This document shows positions 26,588 through 36,408 of a stretch of DNA of 64,000 bases, piece by piece. The notes beneath the pieces are model-generated. The model had not been told where the DNA came from. It did no database searches and saw only the letters and a program-made list of their open reading frames with translations. This stretch comes from Flavobacterium sp. SCGC AAA160-P02 (GTDB lineage: Bacteria; Bacteroidota; Bacteroidia; Flavobacteriales; Flavobacteriaceae), in assembly GCA_000383355.1 (NCBI GenBank), contig KB911168.1, positions 1 through 64,000 on the forward strand, read 5' to 3'. Every line of letters begins with the position of its first letter. The stretch's first letter is position 1. The translations under genes were made by a program, and so were the position numbers.

Positions 26588-27943
26588 ATGACTACTTTTG
26601 AAGATTTAGACTTATCTAATCAACTTTATAACAGTATAGAAGAGCTAGGGTTTACACACCCAACTCCTATTCAAGAAGCTGCCTATTCTGTAGTTCGAGC
26701 TGGAAAAGATGTGGTAGGAATTGCCCAAACAGGTACTGGAAAAACATTTGCTTATATGATGCCTATTCTTAGAGATTTAAAATTCTCTAAGCAAGTTACA
26801 CCAAGAGTTTTAGTGGTAGTTCCAACTCGTGAATTGGTATTGCAGGTGGTAGATGAGATTGAAAAACTAGCAAAATATATAAATATTAGAGTTCTAGGAG
26901 TCTACGGGGGAACCAATATTAATACTCAAAAACAAGCAGTAGCGCAAGGAGCAGATATTATTGTAGCCACGCCAGGGAGACTATATGATTTAGCATTGAG
27001 TAATGTGTTAAAGCTAAAATCTATTCAAAAACTAGTGATTGACGAAGTAGATATTATGCTAGATTTAGGATTTCGTTTTCAGTTACTTAATATTTTTGAT
27101 TTGTTGCCAAGAGGAAGACAAAATATTATGTTTTCTGCAACGATGACCAATGATGTAGATGAACTAATTATAGATTTTTTTAAATCACCAAAAAAGATCT
27201 CTGTAGCTATGAGTGGTACTCCGCTAGATAATATTCAGCAAACTTCGTATGTAGTTACTAATTTCTATACCAAAGCAAATTTGCTAAATCACTTATTAGC
27301 TGATAGAGAGGTTTTTACTAAAGTGTTAGTTTTTGTTTCTAACAAACGAAGAGCAGATCTATTATTTGCTGCAGTAGAAGAAGTTTTTGGATCAGAAAGC
27401 TGTGTAATTCACTCCAATAAAACACAAAATTATAGGATTCGCTCTATTCGTCAGTTCGACCAGGGAAGTAATCGTGTTCTAGTTGCTACAGATGTCATGG
27501 CTCGAGGATTAGACTTAGATGGAATCTCGCATGTTATTAATTTTGATACGCCTTATTTTCCAGAAAACTATATGCATAGAATTGGTAGAACAGGAAGAGC
27601 AGAGCGTGAAGGACGAACAATTTTATTTTCAACAGAAAAAGAGCAAGAATCAAAAGAAAGAATTGAAGCTTTAATGAAGTATGAAATCCCTGTACTTGAT
27701 TTTCCAGAAGAAGTAGAATTAACGAAACAACTCACAGAGGAAGAACGCCCAAAAGAAGATCAAGAAATATCAAAAAATAGAGTTTCTGAAGAATATATTC
27801 CTGGACCTGCTTTTCACGAAAAGAGTGAAAAAAACAGTAAAACCAATCAAGGAGGTTCTTATAGGAGAGAGATTGCCAAAAAGTATAAAAAACCCAAAAC
27901 ACGCGGCGACAAGAATTACAATATGAGAAATAAAAAGAAATAA
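26588..27943 (+). CDS. DEAD-box ATP-dependent RNA helicase
   Basis: RNA unwinding enzyme with both RecA domains. Motifs in order: Q motif THPTPIQ, Walker A AQTGTGKT, Ia PTRELVLQV, GG, TPGRL, Walker B variant DEVD (normally DEAD), SAT, then HSNKTQNYR and HRIGRTGR. The C-terminal tail from about residue 380 is basic and low-complexity, likely for RNA binding. The 451 residues suit the RhlE-like bacterial group. It stands alone behind its own -7 element. Confidence 0.95.
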   Translation: MTTFEDLDLSNQLYNSIEELGFTHPTPIQEAAYSVVRAGKDVVGIAQTGTGKTFAYMMPILRDLKFSKQVTPRVLVVVPTRELVLQVVDEIEKLAKYINIRVLGVYGGTNINTQKQAVAQGADIIVATPGRLYDLALSNVLKLKSIQKLVIDEVDIMLDLGFRFQLLNIFDLLPRGRQNIMFSATMTNDVDELIIDFFKSPKKISVAMSGTPLDNIQQTSYVVTNFYTKANLLNHLLADREVFTKVLVFVSNKRRADLLFAAVEEVFGSESCVIHSNKTQNYRIRSIRQFDQGSNRVLVATDVMARGLDLDGISHVINFDTPYFPENYMHRIGRTGRAEREGRTILFSTEKEQESKERIEALMKYEIPVLDFPEEVELTKQLTEEERPKEDQEISKNRVSEEYIPGPAFHEKSEKNSKTNQGGSYRREIAKKYKKPKTRGDKNYNMRNKKK

Positions 27944-28109
27944 ATTATTAGTTGTTTTTTACCATTAATATGGGGATAATGCAACAATCTATCAATTTTA
28001 CTCTATTATTCTAGATAGTTAGTTCATTTTATTGTTATTCTTCATTATTTATGTAATTTTAGTTCATCTTTTAATTTGACCCCAATTATGTCGACTAACT
28101 TCTAGTATT

Positions 28110-31046
28110 ATGTATTATAAAAATTTTTCAATTGTTTTAATAGCTCTAATGTTTATGCAAACAATCTTCTCTCAGGAAGTAAAAAATGAGCCTCAAAAAC
28201 CCTATTTGATAGGAAAGCCTTCAAAGGTAGAATATGTTTCATCAATTGCATCAAGAATTAATAATTTAGTAAGACCAGATCTTCAACAACAAAAAGAAAT
28301 GTTAGATGGAAGATCTTCCAAATATGACGTTGTTATTGGTAAGGGTTCAGAAGGAGATGATCCTTTAGCAAAATATTCTGATAACTTAAGAAATAGTATT
28401 CCTTCTAGAACACCCGAATTAGTTTTTGAGACAGGAGCTTCAAATTCTAACCCTACAGATCCTTCAGGTGCCGTAGGACCCAATCATTATATTTCTGTAA
28501 TTAATACCGCGTTTCAAATTTTTGATAAAAGTGGAGCTTCATTAACGGGTGGTTTGGTATCTCCAAATCCTACAATATTTCCATCAGGTGGCTGTTGTGA
28601 TTTAACAGCAAGTTATGATAATGTTGCTGATAGATGGATTCTTAGTTTTCTTGGTGGCGGTGTTCAAGTAGCTGTCTCAGACGGGCCAGATCCAGTAAAT
28701 GATAGTTGGACGGTTTACAGCTATTCAGCCGTAAGCGATTATCAAAAATTATCTGTTTGGAGAGATGGGTATTATATGACTGAAAATACGGGCAGTGCCA
28801 ATAAATTACATGTATTTCAAAGAGATGCTATGATAGATGCTGCATCTGAAGGTACAGAACCTCAAATATTATCATTTTCATTACCAGGGTTGGTAACCAG
28901 TGGTTTTCACAGTCCTCAAGTGTTGAACATAAGTAATGATAATTGGCCAACAACAGGAGGTGCCACCGTAATGTATATGCAAGATGATGCATGGTCTGGA
29001 ATAGATACAGATCATGTGAAATTATGGAATGTAGACATAGATTGGGAAACTCCAGGAGATTCTGAAGTTTCTGCAGCAGTAGAGCTAAGCACTACTGAGT
29101 TTGTTAGCGTATTTGATGGAGGTAGTTTTTCTAATTTACCACAACCAAATGATGGAGCTACTTTAGATGCATTACAAGCAACCATTATGAATCAGGCACA
29201 ATATAGAAAGTTTGCAACCTATAATTCTGCCTTGTTTAATTTTGTGATAGATGTAGATGGTTCTAGTACAAAACAAGCAGGAGTAAGATGGTATGAATTG
29301 CGTCAAACTGCAGATGGAGAACCATGGGAAATTTACCAAGAAGGAACCTATACAGCACCAGACAACAGGCATGCTTGGAATGCAAGTTTAATTATGGATG
29401 TGCAAGGAAATATAGGAATGGGCTATACAGGAATGTCTAGTGCAAACAGTACAGATGATAGTGTGCTACTTGGGTCTTATTATACAGGTCGTTATTCAGG
29501 AGACCCTATCAATGTAATGACAATAGACGAAGGAACAATCATGGCAGGAGATGCCAATATTTTTAGTACTCGTTATGGAGATTATAGTAAAATAGATGTA
29601 GACCCTGCCAACGACAAAAAATTCTGGTTTGTTAATGAAGTAATGTCTAATGGAAGAAAAAATATAGCAGGAGTATTTCAAATTGCAGCAAATGCGGCAA
29701 ATGATGTAGCAGTAATTAGTTTAGATACCCCTGTGACAGGAATATTAACAAGTACTGAGACCATTACTGTTACCATTCGTAATTTTGGAGAAAACTCTGC
29801 AACAGGTTTTGATGTTAGCTATCAAGTAAATTCAGGAACTGTAATTACAGAGACATTTACAGAAACTATAGCGTCTAATGAATCAGTACAATTTACCTTT
29901 ACCACACCAGTAGATTTGTCTTCAGAAGGGCAGGTATATAGTATCTTATCTTCTGTTACGTTAACTGGTGATGAAGACTCAAGCAATGATTCAATTACAA
30001 CAGAAATTACTCACGTATATTCAAATGATATAGGAGTTACTGCAATTACTGGTCCAGATGATGGAGAAGCATTAACTAATGAGTCTGTTGTAGTTACAAT
30101 CGAAAATTTTGGAACAGCAACTCAATCAAATTTTCAAGCTTCTTATTCTATTAATGGAGCTCCTTCAGTTTCAGAGAATGTTGCAGGTCCCTTAGATGCA
30201 GGAACTTCAATATCTTATACCTTTTCTACTTTAGGAAACTTCTCTATGGATGGAACCTATACTGTAGTAGCAGAAACATTATTAGCTTCAGACTCAGATA
30301 TGACTAATAATTCGTTTCAAAGAGAGGTTTTAAACTCTGCATGTTATACAAGAATTAACGATACAGAAAATACGATAGGGCCAGATATTGGGGTAACAAC
30401 ATCTATAATTAATATGGATCAAAATGCTGTAATTACTGACGTAAACTTAACTTTGAATATTGCACATACTTGGGATGCTGATTTAGAAGTAAAATTAATT
30501 GCTCCAGACGGTGTTACCGAGATAATTCTATTTGAGGATATTGGGAGTAATGGAGATAATTTTACAAATACGGTTTTAGATGACGATGCTAGCACTGTTA
30601 TAAGTGACGGAGAAGCACCTTTTACAGGATCGTTTAGTCCTACTGGTAGTCTAAGTGATTTAAATGGATTACTATCTGGAGGAGATTGGACTCTTTATAT
30701 AAATGATGATGCAGATGGGGATGGAGGGACTTTACTTGATTGGTCTATTCAAATTTGTACAGAAGCTTCTCTTTCGGTATCTGATAATAAATTAGATGGA
30801 GAATTTAAGATTTTCAATAAAGGGAACAATCAATTTGAAGTATCTCTCGCTAATACTTCTTCTTTTAATGATTTAGATTTAAATGTTTACAATATGGTAG
30901 GTCAAACACTGCTATGGAAAACCATTAAAAATACCTCAGGATTTTACTCTTATACAATAGATATGTCTCGTGCTTCAACAGGAGTTTATCTTGTTAGATT
31001 AGGGAATAATAGCAATGCAACTATTAAAAGAATAGTGGTTGAGTAG
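28110..31046 (+). CDS. type IX-secreted protein with P-domain and sorting signal
   Basis: A large exported protein of 978 residues. Signal peptide at about 1-21 (ending IFSQ). Residues about 80-525 form a long region with TDPSGAVGPNHYISVINTAF, of unknown function. Two CARDB-like beta-sandwich repeats start at NDVAVISL and NDIGVTAI (about 530-745). A proprotein-convertase P-domain-like module follows (about 755-885; IAHTWDADLEVKLIAPDG and GDWTLYINDD). The C-terminal type A sorting domain (about 895-978) contains LNVYNMVGQTL and STGVYLVRL. No catalytic site is recognised. It is followed by a bidirectional terminator. Confidence 0.88.
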   Translation: MYYKNFSIVLIALMFMQTIFSQEVKNEPQKPYLIGKPSKVEYVSSIASRINNLVRPDLQQQKEMLDGRSSKYDVVIGKGSEGDDPLAKYSDNLRNSIPSRTPELVFETGASNSNPTDPSGAVGPNHYISVINTAFQIFDKSGASLTGGLVSPNPTIFPSGGCCDLTASYDNVADRWILSFLGGGVQVAVSDGPDPVNDSWTVYSYSAVSDYQKLSVWRDGYYMTENTGSANKLHVFQRDAMIDAASEGTEPQILSFSLPGLVTSGFHSPQVLNISNDNWPTTGGATVMYMQDDAWSGIDTDHVKLWNVDIDWETPGDSEVSAAVELSTTEFVSVFDGGSFSNLPQPNDGATLDALQATIMNQAQYRKFATYNSALFNFVIDVDGSSTKQAGVRWYELRQTADGEPWEIYQEGTYTAPDNRHAWNASLIMDVQGNIGMGYTGMSSANSTDDSVLLGSYYTGRYSGDPINVMTIDEGTIMAGDANIFSTRYGDYSKIDVDPANDKKFWFVNEVMSNGRKNIAGVFQIAANAANDVAVISLDTPVTGILTSTETITVTIRNFGENSATGFDVSYQVNSGTVITETFTETIASNESVQFTFTTPVDLSSEGQVYSILSSVTLTGDEDSSNDSITTEITHVYSNDIGVTAITGPDDGEALTNESVVVTIENFGTATQSNFQASYSINGAPSVSENVAGPLDAGTSISYTFSTLGNFSMDGTYTVVAETLLASDSDMTNNSFQREVLNSACYTRINDTENTIGPDIGVTTSIINMDQNAVITDVNLTLNIAHTWDADLEVKLIAPDGVTEIILFEDIGSNGDNFTNTVLDDDASTVISDGEAPFTGSFSPTGSLSDLNGLLSGGDWTLYINDDADGDGGTLLDWSIQICTEASLSVSDNKLDGEFKIFNKGNNQFEVSLANTSSFNDLDLNVYNMVGQTLLWKTIKNTSGFYSYTIDMSRASTGVYLVRLGNNSNATIKRIVVE

Positions 31047-31070
31047 CAGTAAAAAAATGTATGATTAAGA

Positions 31071-31101
31071 AAGAGAGCATTCCTATAAATGCTCTCTTTT
31101 T
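31071..31101. terminator. bidirectional terminator
   Basis: AAGAGAGCATT (31071-31081) pairs with AATGCTCTCTT (31088-31098), 6-base loop, then a T-run. It separates the T9SS cargo gene (+) from the convergent lipoprotein gene (-). Confidence 0.88.
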
Positions 31102-31448
31102 TAATTAGTAGCTAAAATAACTTCTATAAGTGCTATTGGAGATGTGTTTTCACAACGATTTTTCATTCTTAATGGAAGAAACTTAAAATAGATGGTCTCT
31201 TTTTTTAAAGAAAAAGAAAGAAATTTTTCGTCTTCAATATTTACAGGATCATAGGTGTTATTTTTTGAATCAGTGATGATCCAGCCACAATTTCCAGTAT
31301 CTTTGGGTACTATTGAACCTAGTAAATATCCTTCCTTTTGATATGTTACTGCTGTTTTATTTGTAGTTAATTTTGTGCTCTCACAAGAGATCATTAGAAG
31401 TACTATAAAAAAAGTTAAAGCTATTAGTTTTAAATTTGGGTGTATCAT
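31101..31448 (-). CDS. small lipoprotein of unknown function
   Basis: ATG 31448 gives 115 residues starting MIHPNLKLIALTFF, with lipobox LMISC; the frame up to 31490 would bury this signal. The mature part is a short, mixed beta-like sequence with GNCGWIITDSKNNTYDPVNI and three more residues of interest, including a Cys in MKNRCENT. The two mature cysteines could pair in the periplasm. The family is not recognised. It is divergent from the next gene with 36 bases between starts. Confidence 0.6.
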   Translation of the reverse strand: MIHPNLKLIALTFFIVLLMISCESTKLTTNKTAVTYQKEGYLLGSIVPKDTGNCGWIITDSKNNTYDPVNIEDEKFLSFSLKKETIYFKFLPLRMKNRCENTSPIALIEVILATN

Positions 31449-31484
31449 AGGTCTAAATTTTAAAAAGTAAAAGATAATAAAATA

Positions 31485-31850
31485 ATGCAAGTATTAACGC
31501 AACAAGAATTACACAATCTTGCCATGAATATAGTAGGTAAGAAGTTAGAAGAAATGGGCTATGAGTTTCAAGCCATCAACAGTCAGTTAAAAAGACACCC
31601 ACAATTTGTATTGTTTAAAAAAGGAGAATCTCCTGTTTTTGTATTGGTAAAAGCTTCTAATAATATTCAGAATCCAGAAGAATATGATGTGCTATGGATG
31701 GAGACTTTTAAAGAACATGCTAAGAAACAGGACGCTAAAGTATGGTTTGCTGGTGTTGGAATAGCCAATGCAGAAAGTGTAGAAAATCCTGTTTTTAAAG
31801 ACCAACCTTATTATGTGGCTTTTGAAGATTTTATTAAGATTTTAGAATAA
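31485..31850 (+). CDS. conserved hypothetical protein
   Basis: Cytosolic protein of 121 residues starting MQVLTQQELHNLAMN. It looks like a small alpha/beta fold: NSQLKRHPQFVLFKKG, PVFVLVKAS and KVWFAGVGIANAES alternate strands and helices, somewhat like restriction-endonuclease-like or Na+-NQR-associated small proteins, but no catalytic motif can be assigned. No signal peptide or membrane segment. It ends at a bidirectional terminator. Confidence 0.7.
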   Translation: MQVLTQQELHNLAMNIVGKKLEEMGYEFQAINSQLKRHPQFVLFKKGESPVFVLVKASNNIQNPEEYDVLWMETFKEHAKKQDAKVWFAGVGIANAESVENPVFKDQPYYVAFEDFIKILE

Positions 31851-31882
31851 AAAAAAGCATTACAAATTGTAATGCTTTTTTT
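31850..31882. terminator. bidirectional terminator
   Basis: A7-GCATTACA, loop AAT, TGTAATGC-T7. It serves the hypothetical gene ending at 31850 and the convergent OmpA gene ending at 31902. Confidence 0.9.
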
Positions 31883-31901
31883 TATTTTGAAATACTAATT
31901 A

Positions 31902-32747
31902 TTACTCAGCTTTGGTTTCTAACATTTCAAAGAATTGACCAATTTTTGGTAAAATAATAATCTTAGTTCTTCTGTTTTTAGATTTATTAGCAGGAGTGTC
32001 ATTTGGTGCTAGCGGTACATAACTACTTCTACCCGCAGCAATTAATCTACTTGGTGCTACAGCAAATCTAGATTGTAATATTCTAGTAATAGATGTAGCT
32101 CTTTTGGTAGATAAATCCCAGTTATCTTGGATAATATCATTTTTTATTGGAGTGGCATCTGTATGACCTTCAATCATTACATCCATTTCTGGCTGGCTGT
32201 TAATAACAGTAGCAACTTTTTCTAATACTGAATATGCTTTTTCAGTTACGGTGTAGCTTCCGCTTTTGAATAATAATTTGTCTGAGATAGAGATAAAAAC
32301 AACTGTTTTTTCAACATTTATTTCAATATCTTCATCATCAATCCCTTCTTTTAGCTCTTTTTTCAAGTTAAAAGCTACTACAAGATTTAAGGAATCTTTT
32401 TTGGTAGCAGCAGCTCTTATTCTATTAATGTATTTGTCTTTTTTGCTCAATTGAGCCAAGGTTTCTTTAATATTATCAGTAGCTCCTTGTGTTAGAACTG
32501 TTAAGTTATCAACATATTCTAAGGTTTTCTTTTTATCATTTTTTAAATCAGCAATGATGCTATTTAAGTTTGCTACATCAGCATCACATTTTTCATTATC
32601 TATAACACATTTGGTCAAACTATTTTTAACGGCAAGTAGTTCGTCTTTAGCTTTGTCATGTTTTGCCTGTAGTGCTGCGTGTTCTTTTTGAGAAATACAA
32701 GAACTAATTAAAACTGAGGCAACTAGTAGTACAATTATTTTTTTCAT
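31902..32747 (-). CDS. OmpA-family peptidoglycan-binding lipoprotein
   Basis: Starts with a lipoprotein signal (MKKIIVLLVASVLISSC, Cys17). A coiled-coil region follows at about 20-105, including HAALQAKHDKAKDELLAVK and a Lys-rich second part. The C-terminal OmpA/MotB domain (about 145-265) has IEGHTDATPI, LSTKRATSI and NRRTKIIILP, which bind peptidoglycan. Its 281 residues and layout suggest an envelope-tethering protein of the outer membrane. It stands alone, divergent from apbE. Confidence 0.92.
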   Translation of the reverse strand: MKKIIVLLVASVLISSCISQKEHAALQAKHDKAKDELLAVKNSLTKCVIDNEKCDADVANLNSIIADLKNDKKKTLEYVDNLTVLTQGATDNIKETLAQLSKKDKYINRIRAAATKKDSLNLVVAFNLKKELKEGIDDEDIEINVEKTVVFISISDKLLFKSGSYTVTEKAYSVLEKVATVINSQPEMDVMIEGHTDATPIKNDIIQDNWDLSTKRATSITRILQSRFAVAPSRLIAAGRSSYVPLAPNDTPANKSKNRRTKIIILPKIGQFFEMLETKAE

Positions 32748-32874
32748 TTTTATAATATTGATGATTACAACACAAAGTTAAAAATATTGACAGTATAATA
32801 AGGGTGATTAACAAAAATTTATGAACGATTTTTAAAAACTTTAAATTGTATCTTTATAAGCTAAAAATTAACGG

Positions 32875-33852
32875 ATGAAAAAGGCTTTTTTTATTTTTTT
32901 ATTTTCCTCACTTTTTACCCTTATCTCATGTAATAAAGAGATTAATACACCTATAAAACTTCAAGGATTTGTTTTTGGGACTTCTTACAATATAATTTAT
33001 TACGATGTTGGTATTAGTTTTGAGGAAGAAATTATTCAATTATTTGAAGATATAAATAATTCAATTTCTACATACATCCCTACATCGGATATTTCTAGAA
33101 TTAACAGTGGTGATTCGGGTGTTATTGTTGATACTTATTTTAAGGAAGTTTTTTCTAAATCTGAACGAATATTTAAAGAAACAAATGGGTATTTTGATCC
33201 AACAGTGGGAAATTTAGTAAACGCTTGGGGTTTTGGACCTGAAAAACCTTTGAATAATTTAGATAGCTCTAGCGTAAAAGACCTAATGAAGTTTGTTGGT
33301 TTTGACAAGGTTAAAATTGAAAATAATCAGGTCAATAAAAAATATTCTGAAACATATTTCGATTTTAATTCCATAGGTAAAGGATATGGTTTAGATATCA
33401 TCGCACGTTTTTTAGAGTCTAAAAAAATTAAAAATTATTTAATTGAAATTGGAGGAGAAGTAAGGGTCAAAGGAACGAAACCTGAGGGCAAAATTTGGAC
33501 TGTGCAATTAGAAAATCCAAATACTGATGGAACTCGATCAGCATATACATATCTGCAATTAACGAATAGCTCTATGGCAAGTTCTGGGAATTATAGAAAA
33601 TTTAGAATGGCACCTACAGGTGAAAAATATGTTCATACAATTAATCCAAAGACAGGATTTGCATTAGAAAGTAATTTATTAGCCGCAACAGTTATTGCTG
33701 AATTAGATTGTGCAGATGTAGACGCATATGCAACTGCATTTATGGCCATGGGATTAGAAAAAACAGTAAAATTTTTGGAAGCTAAACCATATTTAAAAGT
33801 GGTTCTTATTTATGTAAATGAAGCTGGTAACTTGGCTGAGTTTAGAAACTAA
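32875..33852 (+). CDS. apbE: FAD:protein FMN transferase (ApbE), lipoprotein
   Basis: Attaches FMN covalently to threonines of target proteins in the periplasm; NqrB and NqrC encoded at 18.2-20.2 kb are the expected clients. A lipoprotein signal (lipobox LISC, Cys19) fits periplasmic action. Family motifs: FDFNSIGKGYGLD, LIEIGGEVRVKG, SSGNYRKF, HTINPKTGF and CADVDAYATAFMAMG with the Mg2+-binding aspartates. The 325 residues are typical. It is not in the nqr operon. The 3' end overlaps the convergent methyltransferase gene by 4 bases. Confidence 0.95.
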   Translation: MKKAFFIFLFSSLFTLISCNKEINTPIKLQGFVFGTSYNIIYYDVGISFEEEIIQLFEDINNSISTYIPTSDISRINSGDSGVIVDTYFKEVFSKSERIFKETNGYFDPTVGNLVNAWGFGPEKPLNNLDSSSVKDLMKFVGFDKVKIENNQVNKKYSETYFDFNSIGKGYGLDIIARFLESKKIKNYLIEIGGEVRVKGTKPEGKIWTVQLENPNTDGTRSAYTYLQLTNSSMASSGNYRKFRMAPTGEKYVHTINPKTGFALESNLLAATVIAELDCADVDAYATAFMAMGLEKTVKFLEAKPYLKVVLIYVNEAGNLAEFRN

Positions 33853-34610
33853 TCTTTGTAAACAACAGGTAAAATTTCGCCTTTCATTAATCGATATTTA
33901 TCTGAAAGATCTGTGGAAATTTTTTTAGAATAAGCTATTTCTTTCACCTTAAAACCTACAGAACGTAACTTCTCAAAATAATCACGACCATAAACTCTTA
34001 CGTGATCATATTGTCCAAAAATTTTGGCTCTCTCTTTTCTATCTGTTATAGAGTTGTCTTCAAACGTAGATTCACGATTTAAATCTTGAGGTATTTGAAA
34101 AACACCCATTCCACCTTTTTTCATGACTCTATATAATTCTTTCATAGCCTTGGTGTCGTCTTGTATATGTTCTAATACATGATTGCAAAATACTATATCA
34201 AAAGAATCATCATTAAAAGGTAAGTTGGTAATGTCTGCTTTTACATCAGCTATAGGCGAGTTTAAGTCTGCTGTAACATATTCGTGATTTAATTTTTTAA
34301 ACCGAGTTACAAAACATTGTTCTGGAGCCATGTGTAAAACTTTTTTCTTTGAAGTAAAGAAGTCAGTTTCATTGGTTAAATACAGCCATAACAATCTATG
34401 ACGCTCTAATGAAAGTGTACTAGGAGATAATACGTTTGGTCTTTGAATCTCATACCCATAGGGTAAAAATTTACGAAAACTATTGTTGTCTATGGGGTCT
34501 GTATATCTATTTCCTTTTAAATAATAGGCAATAAAAGGTTTTGCTACATAACTTAATTTGATAAGTAATGGGCGCGGAATTGTGTTTAATATGATTTTGA
34601 ATAATTTCAA
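33849..34610 (-). CDS. class I SAM-dependent methyltransferase
   Basis: A methyltransferase-11 type domain of about 130 residues: LHMAPEQCFVTRF is in place of the usual glycine-rich motif I (E/DxGxG), then YVTADLNSP, ITNLPFNDDSFDIVFCNHVLEHI (motif II/III) and RVMKKGGMGVFQIP. The N-terminal 80 residues are basic and hydrophobic. The substrate is not predictable. The start is 9 bases after the map stop on the same strand, so it is probably translated from the same mRNA. Confidence 0.85.
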   Translation of the reverse strand: MKLFKIILNTIPRPLLIKLSYVAKPFIAYYLKGNRYTDPIDNNSFRKFLPYGYEIQRPNVLSPSTLSLERHRLLWLYLTNETDFFTSKKKVLHMAPEQCFVTRFKKLNHEYVTADLNSPIADVKADITNLPFNDDSFDIVFCNHVLEHIQDDTKAMKELYRVMKKGGMGVFQIPQDLNRESTFEDNSITDRKERAKIFGQYDHVRVYGRDYFEKLRSVGFKVKEIAYSKKISTDLSDKYRLMKGEILPVVYKD

Positions 34611-34619
34611 AAAATTAGT

Positions 34620-35432
34620 TTACAATGGTGATCGTCTGAACTCACTTTCTTCATCACTTTCAATTCCTAAAGCCTCATAAATATATTTAAAAGTAGATAG
34701 TAGCTCTGGTTTTCCATGTACAATTGCAATATCATGCTCAAAATGAGCACTAGGTTTTCCATCTTGAGTTAAAATAGTCCAGCCATCACTAAGTTGATTG
34801 ATTTTGTGCGTGCCTAAATTAATCATGGGCTCAATAGCAACAACCATTCCGTTGATGAGTTTTTTACCTCTACCACGTTTTCCATAATTTGGCATTTCAG
34901 GATCTTCATGCATCTTTCTTCCTAGGCCATGTCCTACAAGCTCTCTCACAACACCATAACCCCTGTCTTCACAATATTTTTGTATGGCATATCCTACATC
35001 ACCAATTCTGTTTCCAGCTTTTAATTCACGAATTCCCTCGTACAAGCTTTGTTTGGTAACTTCTAGTAGTTTTTTAGTTTCCTCTTCTATTTCTCCAACA
35101 GCAAAAGTGTAGGCATGGTCTCCATAAAAACCATTTTTTAAAGCACCACAATCTATAGAAATAATATCTCCTTCTTGCAAAGGCTTATCATTAGGTATTC
35201 CGTGAACTACTTGAGCATTTGGACTCATGCAAAGTGTGTTTGGAAAATCATACAGACCTAAAAATCCTGGAATAGCATCTTGGGAACGAATATATTCTTC
35301 AGCTATTTTATCTAAAAACAAGGTAGTTACTCCTGGTTTTACCTCTTTGGCAAGAATTCCTAAAGTTCTAGAGACTACCAAGGCACTTTCGCGCATAATC
35401 TCTATTTCTTCAGTAGTTTTTACTTTAATCAT
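34620..35432 (-). CDS. map: type I methionine aminopeptidase
   Basis: Removes the initiator methionine from new proteins. The M24 metal ligands are in IDCGALKNGFYGDHAYTF (two Asp), GHGLGRKMHEDPEMPNY (His), IEPMIN (Glu) and SAHFEHDIAI (Glu), all intact. The 270 residues suit the short type Ia form without an N-terminal zinc domain. It lies downstream of the BT0820-like HAD gene (57-base gap) and directly upstream of the methyltransferase. Confidence 0.97.
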   Translation of the reverse strand: MIKVKTTEEIEIMRESALVVSRTLGILAKEVKPGVTTLFLDKIAEEYIRSQDAIPGFLGLYDFPNTLCMSPNAQVVHGIPNDKPLQEGDIISIDCGALKNGFYGDHAYTFAVGEIEEETKKLLEVTKQSLYEGIRELKAGNRIGDVGYAIQKYCEDRGYGVVRELVGHGLGRKMHEDPEMPNYGKRGRGKKLINGMVVAIEPMINLGTHKINQLSDGWTILTQDGKPSAHFEHDIAIVHGKPELLSTFKYIYEALGIESDEESEFRRSPL

Positions 35433-35489
35433 AGTACGATTTAAAAGTGTAAAGATACTTTTAATTTTAAAAATATAGAGGAAGCATCC

Positions 35490-35891
35490 TTACTTCAAAA
35501 AAGAGAAAAAACCTTTTTTCTTTTTTATTTCAGGTTCATAGTTTAATAGTAGTTTATGAATAGCAGTCCATCCAATAAATCCTCCAATATTTCTGTCATC
35601 GACAAAAAAAGTTGCATTAATTTTTCTACTAATTTTACCATCAAATTCTTCTTCAGGATAGCTTTTATTGATTGCATAAAACTCAAGACCTTGTTGTTTG
35701 CAAAAATCAACAGCTTCTTGAAGTTTTTTTTCAGTTCTATAAGTCCATAAGATTAAACGATGTCCTTCAGACTGTAATTTCTTCATGGTTTCGAAGGCAA
35801 AAATCATTGGTTTCCCAATATTTGGATATGCATCTTCTACGATTGTTCCGTCAAAATCAATGGCAATAATTAAGTGTTTATTAGGGAGCAT
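35490..35891 (-). CDS. BT0820-like HAD phosphatase
   Basis: Compact HAD-superfamily protein of 133 residues. Motif I is IDFDGTIVED with the nucleophile Asp12 and Asp14. Motif II is the Thr in LILWTYR, a Lys follows in NKSYPEE, and motif IV is FVDDRN. There is no large cap domain, so small phosphorylated metabolites or proteins are possible substrates; the family function is not settled. It starts next to the thioredoxin-like gene stop without a gap. Confidence 0.88.
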   Translation of the reverse strand: MLPNKHLIIAIDFDGTIVEDAYPNIGKPMIFAFETMKKLQSEGHRLILWTYRTEKKLQEAVDFCKQQGLEFYAINKSYPEEEFDGKISRKINATFFVDDRNIGGFIGWTAIHKLLLNYEPEIKKKKGFFSFLK

Positions 35892-36407
35892 TTATTTTTC
35901 GTATGAATGTTTATAGTTGTTTTTTCGTATTATTTTTAAAATATCTTTTTCAATTATCTCTATAGAATGCTCTACAAAACGACCAATTTCTTTTCCGTTT
36001 TCATAAAAAATAAAAGTGGGTGTATGTTTTATGGAATAGCCTTTCTGAAGATTATTTGGTGTTTTTTTTCCTATGGTAATTCCAATCATTTGAAAGTTAT
36101 TTGTAAAATCAAATGCTGCTAATTCCATAATTTTATAGAATCTTGGCAGTTCTCTTTTACTATCATGACACCAACTTCCTATAAAAGCTTTTACAGAAAC
36201 ATCTTTTATCCTTTTTTTAATTTTTTGAACTATCTTTTGATTAGGAAGATAGTCTTCGTAATTTTTTAAAAACCAATCTTTGTGTTTGCCTTTTAAGAAA
36301 TCTGACTTATCAATATAACCAATTAAGTTACCATTTATATCTTCATTTTCTTGCCCATTTGCTAATGAAAATAAACATAAAAAGAATAAAAATAAAAGTT
36401 TTTTCAT
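35892..36407 (-). CDS. thioredoxin-fold protein with CxxS active site
   Basis: Exported protein of 171 residues with a signal peptide at about 1-18 (ending ANGQ). The thioredoxin fold is visible in AFIGSWCHDSKRELPRF and later HTPTFIFYENGKEIGR with the cis-proline (TP). The active site is CHDS (Cys80, Ser83) in place of CxxC, so it cannot form the usual internal disulfide. Monothiol forms can act as isomerase-like or glutathionylation-linked proteins. It follows gpmI by one base and abuts the HAD gene. Confidence 0.82.
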   Translation of the reverse strand: MKKLLFLFFLCLFSLANGQENEDINGNLIGYIDKSDFLKGKHKDWFLKNYEDYLPNQKIVQKIKKRIKDVSVKAFIGSWCHDSKRELPRFYKIMELAAFDFTNNFQMIGITIGKKTPNNLQKGYSIKHTPTFIFYENGKEIGRFVEHSIEIIEKDILKIIRKNNYKHSYEK

Positions 36408-36408
36408 A

